DNA of 64,000 bases from Pisaster brevispinus (GCA_023634235.1 JAMKCF010000001.1:3216106-3280105); one strand, 5' to 3'; counted from the first letter of the stretch, positions 33,304 through 45,464 are shown. Numbers and translations are program-made. Notes: generated from the sequence alone by a model not told the origin.

Positions 33304-33480
33304 AGTAATGCTGATTGGAAATGTGCATGAAAAGAACCAGACTATTTTCTATTTCAGCTTATAGTAATGCTGATTGGAAATGTGCATGAAAAGAACCAGA
33401 CTATTTTCTATTTCAGCTTATAGTAATGCTGATTGGAAATGTGCATGAAAAGAACCAGACTATTTTCTATTTCAGCTTGT
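33304..33480 (+). repeat. 59-bp tandem repeat, three nearly identical copies
   Basis: AGTAATGCTGATTGGAAATG starts at 33304, 33363 and 33422, giving a period of exactly 59. The copies differ essentially only at the last few bases of the third. Such identity implies a recent duplication or array expansion. Each unit ends TTTTCTATTTCAGCTT, which looks like a splice acceptor tract. Confidence 0.95.
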
Positions 33481-33847
33481 ATATTGTACTACTCCCGATG
33501 TTTTTGAAACTCTTTGCGGACTCGGTCTTTTCTGCTTTCCTCTGTTCTGCCAAATCGAAGCGGTTTCCAAACTCATAAAAGAAATCTATAATAACGGCTA
33601 GCCGGGAAGGTCCCTGTGTAACATTACTGCGCCGTAGCAAGCAGGCTATAGTCGGGACACCGTAAACGTTATCGACCAGCTTGACTCGCCGCTTGCAGAC
33701 GGCGCTCTAAATTCTCATCGATTCACGTCAAGAACGAGGATTTCAATTCGTTCTCTAATGGGCTTTTAAGAAAGCATGACATTGTTCCCAGAGAGTGCAC
33801 GGTTTCACAAAATCACAGAAGGAGACTTTTTTACTTTTAAACCTCTC

Positions 33848-33985
33848 GGTCAGAACTGTTCCGGATTCCGGGTCTCAGGGTACTGACCATTTCCGTGTCA
33901 GTATGACCCGGAATGTGTGTCAAAAGACGCAGAATCGGATTCAAAACTCCCGCTTTAAGACAAAGAGTGTCGCACAAACACAGCG
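33848..33985. repeat. Family E repeat fragment
   Basis: TTCCGTGTCAGTATGACCCGG and AAAAGACGCAGAATC match the 15060-15590 array. Confidence 0.6.
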
Positions 33986-34099
33986 TTCGTGCACTGCATG
34001 AGAAAGAGTTTATTCCTTTAAAGACCTACTTAAACTTGGGCGCCTTGGGTGTCTTTATTGACAGATATGTGCGCGGTATAAATGTATAATTATTATTAT

Positions 34100-34700
34100 T
34101 ATTAAACGAAAACGGCGACCTTTGAAGTAATTCATTTGGAAATTTGGTTCACATTAGATTAAACAGGTTTTAATTGTGTGGTAAGCAATTACTTTGAATA
34201 CGCTTCCCCACGGTGCTTTTTCAAAAAGATTCGCGAAAAGCCATGTTACGTCATCACTCATGGTACGTCATTGTGTGGGAGCTTCGCCTTTGGACAGCCG
34301 CTTTGTTACATGGAGGTATAACAGAGCAAACTCCCACGCATCATGTCAAAGTATTGTCATTTTGACGCACGCCGACAACGGCAGGAATTGTTTTTACGTT
34401 TTCCAAACCTTGAGGTCGGGATATATTTTTTGTATCGATAATTACAACAAATTCAGAATAGACCTTATGCACATGACGTCATTTCAGTAGGGCACCCTCA
34501 CCTAGAGGTCAAAAGGAGGTTGTTCATTGGCCAATCCTGTGCGCCGCGCGTACAAATCTGTGCGATTCGATTGTTTCGTCACCGTTTTACCTCTAAGATG
34601 GCGGTTGGATGACGTCAATGCATAAGGTCTATTGTACAAATATCCAAACTACATTGAAATGATAAACAAACACATTATAAACAAGTTTATTAAGTAGCAT
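34100..34700 (+). repeat. Family F dispersed repeat, interrupted by a TA-flanked MITE
   Basis: Matches 19270-19690 up to ATTCAGAA at 34458 and resumes after 34631 with TGTACAAATAT. Between them lies a separate palindromic element. Confidence 0.75.
34459..34631. mobile_element. 173-bp MITE with TA target duplication (Tc1/mariner-like)
   Basis: Starts TAGACCTTATGCACATGACG and ends GACGTCAATGCATAAGGTCTA. The terminal 20-odd bp are inverted and each end abuts TA. A TA duplication is the hallmark of Tc1/mariner-type integration. Removing it restores continuity with the family F copy at 19270. Confidence 0.87.
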
Positions 34701-34811
34701 TCCTGTTTAAAAAAATCACTTGAGTACCTGTATAAACGTAGAACAATCTGCGTTGCATTTTCACGAATTCATGTTTATGCAACACCCTTGCCTTAAGGCG
34801 GACAATCTATG

Positions 34812-35256
34812 TACGGAGCCCTAGAAGTGCCATCCGACATGTTGAGATCCTGAGACACTAAATGCAGGATGATGACATCATAAACATCAGATGATGTCAC
34901 CCTGGGATGATTTATCTCGAGATGACGACATCCTAAAGTATAAGATGTCGACTCACCACTATATTTTATCTTACGATGTGGACATCATGAAAGTAAAAAT
35001 AAATGACAACTACCCGAGATAAATTCTCGTAGGATATCGACTTCCCCGAGATAATCCATCATGGGATGGTAACAACATGAAAATGTCCAGAACACAAGAT
35101 AAATTATCTTGGGAAGACAACATCTTACTTTCAACATGTCGACATCCCGAGATAAATTATCTTGGGATGTCCTCATCTTACGTTTATGATGTCATCATCC
35201 AGCAGTAAGTTATCTCAGGGCATCAATAATTTGGATGGCACGTCCAGAGCTCCGTA
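34812..35256. mobile_element. TACGGAG-ended palindromic element, 445-bp degenerate copy
   Basis: Starts TACGGAGCCCTAGAAGTGCC and ends GGATGGCACGTCCAGAGCTC then CGTA. It shares CATCCGACATGTTGAGATCC and GAGATAAATTATC words with the 1,076-bp element at 22377, but the arms pair less well. No clear target duplication. Confidence 0.82.
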
Positions 35257-35639
35257 AAAATCTATCTTTCGGCAACTCTTTGCCTTAGAAAAGCTGCACA
35301 GCGACACTCTTCGCCTTTAACTCTGTGTGACACCATAAAAAAGCGTACACTCCCCTTACTTGTTGAGTAACAGTTTAATATTAGCGTGTAATACATGTTT
35401 GTGGAGAACCCTATCACATTTAAATCGCCCAAATCATTAGATATAGACACTTTTGACTAAAAACAATCAATTCAAGCTAAATTTATTTTGAGATGAGCCA
35501 ACATGTGTCTCTTTGTAGAGTTTATACCACTTCAGCTCAATCAACCATTTCTTGGAATAAAAACTGTTCCTCAATAAGTGAGCGATGGCGTTACGCAGAG
35601 TTTTAAAAGTAGAGTCATAGATTTTTTATTTTTTGTCAT

Positions 35640-36265
35640 CGTGATGCCGATTTATTGGCAAAATTATCAAGAAAAGTACAATAAAAGTCACCTGTGAAAG
35701 TTTCAGCTGGATACAGAGTTTCCTTGTTGAGAAAACAGCAAAACACTATCACTGTATTTTCACAGGAACTTCGAATCTATCAACGTTTAGCGACGTGGAC
35801 AGCTGGGCCCAATTTCATGGCTCTGCTTACCGTAAGCAAAGAATCGGCGCTTACGGAAGCAGGGAATTTCGCGCTTACATCAAGCGTATTTCACGTATTT
35901 CAAGCTTGTGCGCGTGCGTACTCCACGTTACTAGGCATTCTTCGCTCACGCAGCTAGCGCAGAAATTCGGCGCTTGCACAGTAAGCGGAGAATGGTGATC
36001 GCAAGCACAGAATTCGGCGGTAAGAAGAGCCATGAAATTGGGCCTTGGTACCAGCCGCATTCTCTGGCTGCAGTATTCGTGAACGGGCACCAACCCGTCA
36101 GAAAAACCGAAAAACGATTTTTCTCAGATCAAAATGTTCTTTTGAAGACAAATTGTCCAACCATACTTTAAAGGGATTTCTTTATTCGAAATAGTTTTAA
36201 CAGCTGCAGTGCTTTTCACTATAAGTAAGTTTTTATATGGTCACTAATTGTTAGGGTACTTACCA
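35640..36265 (+). repeat. Family B repeat split by a GGGCCCAATTTCAT MITE
   Basis: It begins GATTTATTGGCAAAATTATC and ends ACAGCTGCAGTGC...GTAAGT, matching 3475-3835. The reading of the repeat is interrupted after GACGTGGACAGCT by the element at 35804-36046. Confidence 0.75.
35804..36046. mobile_element. GGGCCCAATTTCAT-family MITE, CGCTTAC variant
   Basis: Left GGGCCCAATTTCATGGCTCT, right AGAGCCATGAAATTGGGCC. The interior is GC-richer than other copies (repeated GCGCTTAC, CAGAATTCGGCG), marking a distinct subfamily. Confidence 0.83.
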
Positions 36266-36269
36266 AATT

Positions 36270-37340
36270 ATATCCCTTACCTTTAAGTAAACAAATCTAC
36301 GAAGCTATGAAGCGTAAACACATCTTTGAAGCGTAAACAAATCTTTACCTCAGCAAGCATAAAGTTGAACAATTTCAACAGCGAAGATCTGGAGAGACGC
36401 ACCCTTGCACAGTTTATTGATTCTCAGTTTAAAAAAAATAATAACTCAGCGAAATCGAGTGTTATCTAAATAATGAAATTTGTTCTAAAAGAGCCTTGTT
36501 GTGCCATCCCATATCCATCTTTGTTATTCATATCACAAAGATAAAAGTGCAGTCGTATCAGGTTGTGTTATGATGATAAACTTGAATGTCCGCGGTTGGT
36601 ACAGTTTTATGCGTGGGAAAAAAAATGAAATGACTGTCGTGGTAGCGTGGCGAAATCGATTGATTTACGACATACGCTCGATGCTGTGCAGCGCTTCACG
36701 GCATGTATTTTTCTCTATAAATTCCTCATTTTGTATATCTACACCTGTACAATACATTTCGATCGTTAACGGTTTCCCTCCAAAAATGTTGACCCAATTT
36801 TGTAAGTTCTATAAATTCAACATCCGGCATTGTGAGTGCTAGAAATATGAAAATATTGTTCTTGTTTTCACCATCTTTTCATAAATGAATCAATACATAT
36901 AATGTTTTCATTTATATTGTGTGTTTTTAAAAACAAGCATTTCATGAACTACACTGCAGAGAATTTCAGAGAGGGCGCATGGCCCCGTCGATCTATAAGA
37001 TGTGGAGTCCACAATTGTTGTTCTACAAAATGTCGGACCATGTTAGTTTACAAAGTAAAAGGAAACCACACACTTTCGAGGATAGTGTGGGTCAATATAT
37101 TCTACTTTTAAGACATCTTTCAAACCATATTCATTTCTTGAACAACGTTGTTATAGCCCAAATACACCAAATCTGAAGACAACGTTTCCCTTTATGTAAT
37201 AACACCCCCTTATTTTCTCTGGTCTTGTTATTTAAACGAACATACCCCCCCCCCTAAAAAAAAATAAAAATAAATAAATAAATAAACAAATATAAAAAAT
37301 TAAATTAAATAAAAAAAATTTTAAAAAACGCACATTGGCC
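36270..37340. other. No supported gene
   Basis: Open frames at 36501-36842 and 36902-37176 lack motifs. An A/T-rich simple stretch occupies 37250-37325. Confidence 0.4.
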
Positions 37341-37342
37341 AA

Positions 37343-37486
37343 TAGACTGTGCAAGTCTCGCGCGTATTCGAATATTTGGGATCCGTTAAAGCGCGTGAGT
37401 TTGTTTCTTTCACGCGTTAAAGCAATGTACGTGGGACCAAAGTGGTCCCAAAAACGTTCGAATACGCGCGAGACTTGCATGGTCTA
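37343..37486. mobile_element. 144-bp palindromic MITE with CG-rich arms
   Basis: Starts TAGACTGTGCAAGTCTCGCG and ends CGCGAGACTTGCATGGTCTA. Arms of 30 bp pair with one or two mismatches and TA is present at each terminus. The interior has inverted AAAGCGCGTGAG and CACGCGTTAAAG. Confidence 0.85.
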
Positions 37487-37994
37487 TAGCTTGTCCACTT
37501 GCACTAGGCAGAATGAATAATCGTAACTTGGCCCCAAACGACTGTAAAAAGATCTTCGAGAAAAGTGCAAGCGATCGACATTTTGAAAGCGTATGCTGTA
37601 ATTCAAGGGCAGGGAACATTTTCATTGCAACAAAGGCTCTATGAAGGTATACAGAAATGGTTTCGGATTTTGAAATGTTCTTTTCTGTTTTCAATTAGTT
37701 GAATTGCGGAATTGTAAATTGCATTGCGGAACGTCTGTAACATTAAACGTGGCTTCTTTTTTTTTTGAAGTGTGTACGATTATTACATTACTGAAAATGG
37801 TTCTCTCGACAACGTCTGGGCTGCACAATGGGTGAAACGGAATTAAAGACGGGAAGAAATAAACAAAAGTAAAGAAGAATGATTTGGATTTGAAATGTTG
37901 ACTGACTGCATAGAAGGACGGGATAAAACGTACTTGTAAAGTGCACACACAAAAAACCGAGCGGTTTAGATTACCGGAGGCAAGCTATAATAGT

Positions 37995-38165
37995 GTCTCT
38001 GATCAGCAGAGTGTGGGTTCGAGTCCCGGTCGTTGCACTCTTGTGTCCTTGAGCAAGATTCCTGACCATAATTGCTTCGTCCCTTCAGATGGGACATTAG
38101 GGCCCCATGTAGGATTGGTAAAAGATGTAAAAGGAACCCAGAACACTTCTTATAGAAAAGTAGGG
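37995..38165 (+). mobile_element. tRNA-derived SINE, 5'-truncated
   Basis: Begins in the tRNA head at GTGTGGGTTCGAGTCCCGG (box B) and continues with the SINE body (TTGTGTCCTTGAGCAAG, CCATAATTGCTTC). Confidence 0.75.
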
Positions 38166-38211
38166 GGTAAACCCCGATGTTTCTGGTTCACATAGCAAGC
38201 ACTCTTGTTTA

Positions 38212-38397
38212 CAGGGCCCAATTTCATAGAAAAAAAATTGCTAAGCACAACAAAATAATGCTTACCAGAATAAGGAAACCAGCAAAATGACCATTCCACA
38301 TGTACGATTTGTGACTGGTATATCCTGCTCATTTAAGCTAAGCGGAAAATGTTTAAGCAATATTTTTTGCTTAAGCAGCTATGTGAAATTGGGCCCA
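38212..38397. mobile_element. GGGCCCAATTTCAT-family MITE
   Basis: Left CAGGGCCCAATTTCATAG, right CTATGTGAAATTGGGCCCATG; the interior matches 23681. Confidence 0.9.
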
Positions 38398-38609
38398 TGT
38401 TTCCTCAGGCTTGCAAGCTACATTAAATTTACTTCAATAAGGCATCCTTGGTTTCAATACCAGAAATGTATTATTATTCTAACAACAACAATAACAACAA
38501 CAACAACAACGGCAGCAATTTACCGTGCTGTTGTGACGATATAAGTCCAATTCACATTTGCGTAGATGACAACCACTTTCTGTAAGTTTTAAACCATCAT
38601 TTTTCCAAA

Positions 38610-39060
38610 ACAGAAAAATTAATATATTAATACAAATGAATATAAATGAAAATAAATTAGTATGCATTAATATGAATATGAATGACTATGAATGAAAATT
38701 AATGCAAAAATAATGAATTTGTTGAATGAATTTAAATAAATATGAATGAATATGAATGAATAGAAATATGTAAGTGAATATGAATGAATATGAACGAATA
38801 TGAATGAACACGAATGTATTTTTTAAAATGTGAATGAATACGAATGAATATGAATGAATATGAATGAATATGAATAAGTATCAATGAATATAATATGTTC
38901 ATTCATATTATGAATGAACATAACTTAATAGAAATGAATATGAATGAATGAATGAATGAATGAATGAATGAATGAATGAATGAATGAATGAATGAATGAA
39001 TGAATGAATGAATGAATGAATGAATGAATGAATGAATGAATGAATGAATGAATGAATGAA
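38610..39060. repeat. (GAATAT) and (GAAT)n satellite-like tract
   Basis: 38610-38940 is imperfect GAATGAATATGAATGAAT sequence. From about 38941 to 39060 it becomes a pure GAAT/TGAA tetranucleotide run of about 30 units. The poly-His/Ser-like minus frame is an artefact. Confidence 0.95.
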
Positions 39061-39069
39061 AGTATTTTG

Positions 39070-40040
39070 AAAAAAGAAATCCGCATTAAAAATACAGATA
39101 ATTGTCTTCCATTGGCAACTGGAAACGCCAACATCTCAAAGGAAGTACTACCAAAAACCACAGAAGCAACAAAAAAAGTAAATACCAAATAATATACAGT
39201 AAGTGATTTTAATTACATACAATTGCGAACTTTAAAATATTTAAAAAATGTTAAATTGCGAAACTTTCAACTTGCTAATACTCTTTCAAGTTGATGCCAG
39301 ACATTGTGTTATTTACCGCTCGGTTAAATAATTAGATAGCTGAATAATTGTTTTACCCTAACCATTTGTTTTAATTCCTTCATGAATTTTGTTTTATATT
39401 ATTAAGGAAAACAAGCCCTGCTGTATAAGAAATTCCTGCTGGCCGTGTCGTGTGCACCTCTTGATGCACGTCCACGTTCCCTCATCGTAGCTGCTCGTCT
39501 CAGGTTTCTGTTTAGCCATCCATTTTAAGATTATTTACTTCTTCGTATCATATGTTTAAGGCTTCTCAAATTATTTTACATCCAGACTTGGTGACTGACT
39601 TGCGGACATGGAATTCTAGCAGCGGGGTGGAAACAGGATGCAAACCGAGATGCGGGTCGGCGGGCCGGGGCAATATCCTCGGCATAAAAACACCCCCACT
39701 GGTCAGACGGCCCGGGCGAAATAACCCTCTAAAAATAGCCATAAAGGAAAACAGCCAATGTTGACATTGCATTGCACCATGGGGGATGTGGCGCAAGTAT
39801 CCGACGGCCATTTGGTGCGTGGTGAACTCAAATGAACTTTTCAATAACAAATTTAACGGCCTCCTGGTTTAAGGCAAAACATTTAAAGAGCCACATAAAT
39901 AAACAAAAGGTACACAGCATATTGAAAGTACAGATTAAGTTGCACATCTTTTCTTTCTTTCTTTATTTATTTATTTTTGTAAACAAAAATTAGTACCTGA
40001 TAAAAATGGCAAATTATCATAAATTAAGTTAATTTTCAAA
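39070..40040. other. No supported gene
   Basis: Open frames at 39552-39764 (plus) and 39566-39850 (minus) overlap each other and match nothing recognised. Confidence 0.4.
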
Positions 40041-40044
40041 GGCA

Positions 40045-40434
40045 GGGTGTAATTTCGGTAATTACTCCAAAAATTAATGAACACAACAAATTAACTTAGC
40101 CAAAAAGCACCGGAGAGCTGTTGATATTATAAACATTATTAGAAACTACCCCCCCCCCCTCCTTTGAATGTGGTTTTAGAGAAGGAAGTAATTTTTCAGC
40201 CCAAATTTTGAGTCTGTGAAAAGCATCAGACATGAAGCTTTTCTCAGGCGTCTAAAAGCACACAATAATTCTTTGTAACAGAGAATTTGTTTTTCTTTCA
40301 TTATTTACCTGGCAAACCTTCGATGGCCAATTGAGCCCAAATTTTCACAGGTTTTATTATTTTACGCATATGTTGGGATACACCAAGTGAGGATACTGGT
40401 CTTTGACAACTACCAAAAAATACCCTGCTTATAT
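40045..40434 (+). repeat. Family A dispersed repeat, intact copy with short TIRs
   Basis: Begins GCAGGGTGTAATTTC and ends AAAAATACCCTGC, a short terminal inverted repeat. Contains GTTGGGATACACCAAGTGAGG where the 743-1425 copy holds its MITE. A C run lies at 40150. Confidence 0.8.
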
Positions 40435-40532
40435 AGCTAGGAGGCCCGATACGAAAACTAGGCATGTTATGCTTTCATGAACAAGCCGTTCATTATTGTA
40501 TCACACGAATTGTATAATCACTATGTGACCGG

Positions 40533-40880
40533 GGTGTCATGTGGCCGAGTGGTTTAGAGCATCGAATTCAAGTTACGATGGTTAGGTCATCGGGGTGTGG
40601 GTTCGAATCCCGGTCATGACACTTGTGTCATTGAGCAAGATGCTTTACTATAATTGCTTCTCTTCACCCAGGGGTATAAATGGGTACCTGCGAGGGTAGA
40701 GGTTGTTATTGTGTTTGAAAAAGCCTTCGGAGCGCCACGGCAGCCCGAGGCTGTATACTCCCCAGGGAGCTGAGAAAGAGTACAGGAATGTTATTGGCCC
40801 AATGACCAGGGCACTAATGTAAAGCGCATTGAGACGTTATTGTGAAATACGCTATAGTTATTATTATTATTATTATGTTG
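40533..40880 (+). mobile_element. tRNA-derived SINE, best full-length copy
   Basis: Head with box A TGGCCGAGTGGTTTAGAGC and box B GGTTCGAATCC, both intact. The body runs from CACTTGTGTCATTGAGCAAG through ATAAATGGGTACCTGCGAGG to GTAAAGCGCATTGAGACG. It ends in GTTATTATTATTATTATTA. At about 345 bp it is the reference copy for the family in this window. Confidence 0.9.
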
Positions 40881-40956
40881 AAGCATAACGTGGTCCTTTC
40901 TAATTCTCTGTGGTTGAAGCCTGCATTACTTAAGAATACATGAACCTTAGGACCTG

Positions 40957-41165
40957 ACCAGTGGCGTAACTGGGGGAGGGGGCACGGTGGCATGTGCCCC
41001 CGCCCCTATTTGATGTCAGCCCATGCTATTACCGTATGGGGGACATATACAACACGCAAGGGGGGGGGGCTAAAATCACCTATGACACCGCTGTCCTGGG
41101 GGAGGCTGCCCCCCCCCCCTGCCCCCCCCCCCTGTGATTCTGCCCCTACAATCGGAAATAAACAT
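40957..41165. repeat. GC-rich repeat (GGCGTAACTGGGGGAGG type)
   Basis: Starts CCAGTGGCGTAACTGGGGGAGG and contains CATGTGCCCCCGCCCC plus long C and G runs. A minus-strand relative lies at 58840-58985. Probably an old transposon end; class unknown. Confidence 0.55.
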
Positions 41166-41244
41166 GAGCCGAAGCAGGTTGATTCAAAAGAGGGCGCTCT
41201 CACATACAGTTAGAACACGGTTTGCCGTATGAGGGCAAAACCTC

Positions 41245-41606
41245 TAGACTGGTCTCCTGTCTTTATCTGCAAGGATAAAGACAGGCACTGGTTTTACAGA
41301 CCCAATGATTTCATTGGATACAACGATTTCGATGGATAAACGTGCTGTGACGTAAGCTTTTCATATCTGTGTTATGATTGTCAAAATGTAGTTTGTCAGC
41401 TTGCACTTTCGATCGTCTGCTGCATGCAACTAGTGTCATGTAGTGTTGTGTTATTTACTATGTAATGTGAACATGCACGTGTGAACTGACTGTGAGTCTC
41501 CGTGTGAAATGAATGCTAGGTCAACGGTACATCTGGCAACATCCGGTCTGGCTGGTATCTGGCGTTATTCACGAGCCTCGAAGTGTGACGTCAGATGTTC
41601 GGACTA
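41245..41606 (+). mobile_element. Family C element, near full length
   Basis: Begins TAGACTGGTCTCCTGTCTTT and ends GTGACGTCAGATGTTCGGAC then TA. Very similar to the 53567 copy. No exact 9-bp flank repeat remains. Confidence 0.87.
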
Positions 41607-42419
41607 TACATAACCTCCTGCTCCAGAAACTAATAATGAACAAAACAAAAAAAAGTAATGCGCGCAAAATAATACGCGTGGCACCACAACGTTCTCCAAC
41701 AGTTTTGATCAAGGCTTTTGTAACAACTGAGACGTGATTATGACAAAATGTCCATTTACAGAATGAACCACATATCCATGATCATTTTGCTCACAGATTT
41801 CCCACAGTAACTAGCTGTTGTTGTACAAACATGCATTGAATTCTAGAATCCACGAATATTTATATATCTACCCCTTTAGCCGTATCGCATATATCGCCGA
41901 GTTACAAAAACATAGTGGTAATTTGTTTGTGGCTTGTTGTATTTTGAAGAACAACAAATAGACAAACACACAAATCGTTGACAATTCAAACCCAAAACAA
42001 ACACGCATTTGTTTTCGTCTTAACCTTGTAGTTTTCACCTGGACCACAGCAATAACCTGTAAAAAAAGACTAAGTAAACTCTTTCAACGATGAAGCTCAT
42101 CAATTTGAAATTTGCCAATTTGTTGTCGTCATTATGGTGGTATTGAAGGTTGATTTAAATAATTACGTATCTGTCCGGTTCCCTCAGGTGCCCCACCCCC
42201 CACGAAAACAAAAATCGCGAAAGTGCTCACAAAAAGGAAAAAGAAGAGAGAAAGAGAGGAAAATTCTCGTTTCTTTAATCAAAATGCAATCGGGATAGCT
42301 ATCGCGGCTACAAAGAGGATGGTGGACCCCAGCCTGCAGCACCCTCCTTTCAAAGTAAAAGCATGACCACCTCATTAACAAACCCATTAGCAACCACCCC
42401 CCCCCCACACACACACACA

Positions 42420-42790
42420 CACAAGTGTGTAAACACCTCCAATCGGGGACCTCCTATTGTCCCTCTTTTGTTTGGACTTTAACTTTTTGGCAACAGCTCC
42501 CATTGGTTTTGTACACAATTTCCAACTGGGGACCTTTACCCAACCGGGGACCCTATTGTCCTCTTTTGTTATAGGTCCCCGGTTTGAATGTGAAAACAAA
42601 CTCACACACACACACACACACAACCTTACGGATCCGGTTTGTGGGGTACTGCTATTGTTGTTCTATTGTTCCCTTTTCTAAAGAATTCCCTTGTGGGGCC
42701 CTATTGTTCCTATTGAAATTGCCTTGTGGGGTCCATTGTTCCATTGTTAAAAGTACCCCGTAAGTTGGCATATGTAAGGGCACCCACTCA
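42420..42790 (+). repeat. Family G repeat with (CA)n runs
   Basis: GGTTTTGTACACAA, TAGGTCCCCGGTTTGAATG and TGTTCTATTGTTCCCTTTTC match 25570-26190. ACACAC runs at 42408-42422 and 42602-42622 bracket part of it. Confidence 0.7.
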
Positions 42791-42799
42791 GACACAACA

Positions 42800-43510
42800 A
42801 CACCACCACCGAAAAAGTCCTGGCTACGCCGCAGTTGCTGTCTTCTACAAAAAAGAAGAATCGTTTTCAAATTAAACAGAAGACCTCTATTATTGTTTGT
42901 GATTGTTCGTGTTCCGTTTTGCAGCTTAATTTTCTTTGATATAATTCTGCAGTGACCAGTGGTGATCGTGAGAATAACGATGAAGCCCCACATTTCAGAG
43001 CTGTTTGGCACCCTCTCGTGTTGAAAAAATGGAGATGCAAAATGCTGCGTTCAATTTCCGCAAAAATGCATATTCATTAGTAATTTCAACCTACTTCTGA
43101 ATATTCAATAACACTGATTATTTTGGAAACGATGCAAACACAGGGTCCTCTATGCATGATTCGACTTTACAAAATGTGTCGATGGACAGTTTTACTAAAC
43201 TGTATTACATTAGCTACGAAAGTTAATTAGTAGCTTAAAACAGTAACTAGCATTGGCTAAACAATTGACACGACATTACGACTGCCTTGGACTGCAAGGA
43301 GACTAGCAAAATTTTGCCTATGCGCTTCTTAATAACAACCACGGTGGTTCAGCTTCATGTCGTGGGTTAGATAGACTTGATGACAAGTCGTTAGTCAGTG
43401 TCTATTTGTCTGCCAGCGCTGCCTACACACATCCTGCCGTTCATGAAACAGTCACAGTGCGATTATACATTCATGCAACGGTCGTATGTAGGGTGTGGCA
43501 AGGTCCGTCA
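42800..43510. other. Nothing recognised
   Basis: No gene, RNA or repeat-family match. Confidence 0.4.
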
Positions 43511-43514
43511 GCTG

Positions 43515-43588
43515 GGATCGAGGATGTGTGTACGTACCGTCCCCGCAACTAGACCGCACAACAATTACCGACTTGATTTCAAGACTAT
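43515..43588 (+). repeat. About 72-bp dispersed duplicate, copy 1
   Basis: GGGATCGAGGATGTGTGTAC through CCGACTTGATTTCAAGACTA is repeated almost perfectly at 47829-47898; this copy has an extra CGTA. The flanks differ. Short stretches like this are often the remnant of a larger unrecognised element. Confidence 0.85.
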
Positions 43589-43995
43589 GGGTTAGAGGAT
43601 GATTGGGACCAATCCAAAATGGCCGCGTTCTGTAAACAACCGTAAACATCGCGCGAAGTAAATCGGAAAAATAGACAAATTATTTATATAAATATCAGTT
43701 TAAAACTTTACCCTAAACACCCTAAACACCCAGGTCAAGCCAAGACTAGACAGAGTAAGAGGTGAGTGAACACATTACATTGAGCTGGTTTAAACCGCCG
43801 ACCTGCCCGTAGGTAGGGAATGCACCTTGTTTGGCCTTGGAAATTGAATTTTGTATCGGTAAGCTTAAGAAAAAATGGGTGTGGCTGGACGTGTAGCCAA
43901 GGGTTCAGCTTGGCCACACAAGTGGGGCTATAGATAATAGGAGTATATGGAATCCAGTGTATTGACAAGATGGCCGCTTAATTTTCTTGCTAACC

Positions 43996-44088
43996 TGTGA
44001 AATACGCTTACGCCTTAGCAAATTTTTCTGCTACAGTAAGCACGAAAATTTGCTTACCGTTAAGCAGCGCTATGAAATTGGGCCCTGG
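43996..44088. mobile_element. GGGCCCAATTTCAT-family MITE, one half only
   Basis: Ends AGCGCTATGAAATTGGGCCCTG with subterminal TTTGCTTACCG. The left terminus is missing. Confidence 0.75.
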
Positions 44089-44454
44089 GCTAAGATAGAA
44101 CCAACTATACTATAGTTAGTACTTTAGTAGTACGTAGTAGAACTAGTGTCGTGATACTGATACTACTTACTAGTATAAGTATGGGATTCTAGGAGTAACT
44201 AGTAGTATGTCATAAATTAGGCCTAGTACTAAAGAGGCCTGTGCCTGGACACTTCACAGAGACAACTGAGGCAACTCTGGTCATTGCCGTGGACGGACGT
44301 TGCCCCCTAAAATGTTCCAATAAAAGTTAAAAATTTCCTCATAAAAAGGTGCCCGTTTTATCAAAGAAATAGATGATTTTGCCCATTCGCAAACAAAGCA
44401 CTAGGCTGAAAAAATAGACTGGTGCCGTTTTGATATATTGGAAAACAACCTCGT

Positions 44455-45185
44455 TTCCAGGGGTGATCGATCTCGCCGCACCCTTTTTTCCCAGCATGCC
44501 TTGCTCGCTCATAACCCCTGGAATTGGTTCATTAAAATGTGCTAGAATCTGGTACATTTTAACTAGGCCTGTGGCCAATCCACTCTACGCGCCCGCTCAA
44601 GTATGGTAACCCGTAAAAGAGGCATCAAGACAAAGAGCAACTGGTCCCCTCTCATTCTTCTTAGAACTTGTGATATGTCTAACTGTATGCAGTTTAGGGT
44701 GACCGTGTAAAAACATGATTCATTTGAAATGGAATCGCGTCAAAATACTTGCATTTTCACATGCGCGTACTAAGCGTTCTACAGGCGCCATACAAGCGCT
44801 CGAAAGTTTTTAACAAGCGTGGCCACGCAAAGAAGTCACTTTTGGGAGCCAATCTGGGCCCAATTTCATAGAGCTGCTAAGCACAAAAATTTGCTTAGCA
44901 TGAAATTTCTTTCTTGATAAAAACAGGATTGCCAACTAAATTTCCACGTGATTTTCAGGATAAGCAAACAACAGCTGACTACCAGTAACAAGCAATATGC
45001 AACAAATGGATATTTGGTTGGTAATCTTGTTTTTATCAAGGAAGAAATTTCATGCTAAGCAAATTTTTGTGCTTAGCAGCTCTATGAAATTGGGCCCTGT
45101 TTGTTTCTTAGCACATCCCTACCAGGGGTTAGTGACGTGAGGTATCGATACGGCGCGCTGCCCATGGAAGCGAGGCTGATTGGAA
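44455..45185 (+). repeat. Family H repeat, interrupted by a MITE
   Basis: Matches the reverse complement of 60915-61430 through AACTGTATGCAGTTTAGGGTGA, CGCGTCAAAATAC, ACAAGCGCTCGAA, TTTTTAACAAGCGTG and TACCAGGGGTTA. It is broken at 44855-45098 by a GGGCCCAATTTCAT MITE that the other copy lacks. Confidence 0.8.
44855..45098. mobile_element. GGGCCCAATTTCAT-family MITE, long variant (244 bp)
   Basis: Left GGGCCCAATTTCATAGAGCT, right AGCTCTATGAAATTGGGCCC, with inverted TTTGCTTAGCATGAAATTTC and TTGATAAAAACA extending the arms to about 80 bp. Nested in family H. Confidence 0.93.
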
Positions 45186-45464
45186 AACAAGGCAGTGGTA
45201 CCTGTTCCGTTTCGCCCCTGTCTGTCGTTCTGTTGTAAGTTATAAGTTCTGTTCAGAAATCCAGTTAGTATTTTGTTTGTAAGGCATTTCTATACAAGAC
45301 TTGGAATTTTGAATATGCCTCAATATTTGCCTGCTTCATTATTTCTGAAGTTCTTTATACATCTTTGTACAACAGACCTCCTTTATAATTATGTGAAAAA
45401 TAGTATTAGCTGTTGCAAACTGCTTACCAACCAAAAGGACCTACATTTACATGCAAAAAAATAG

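Noticed and set aside
38925..39188. His/Ser-repeat protein
   Set aside because: Translation of the GAAT microsatellite.
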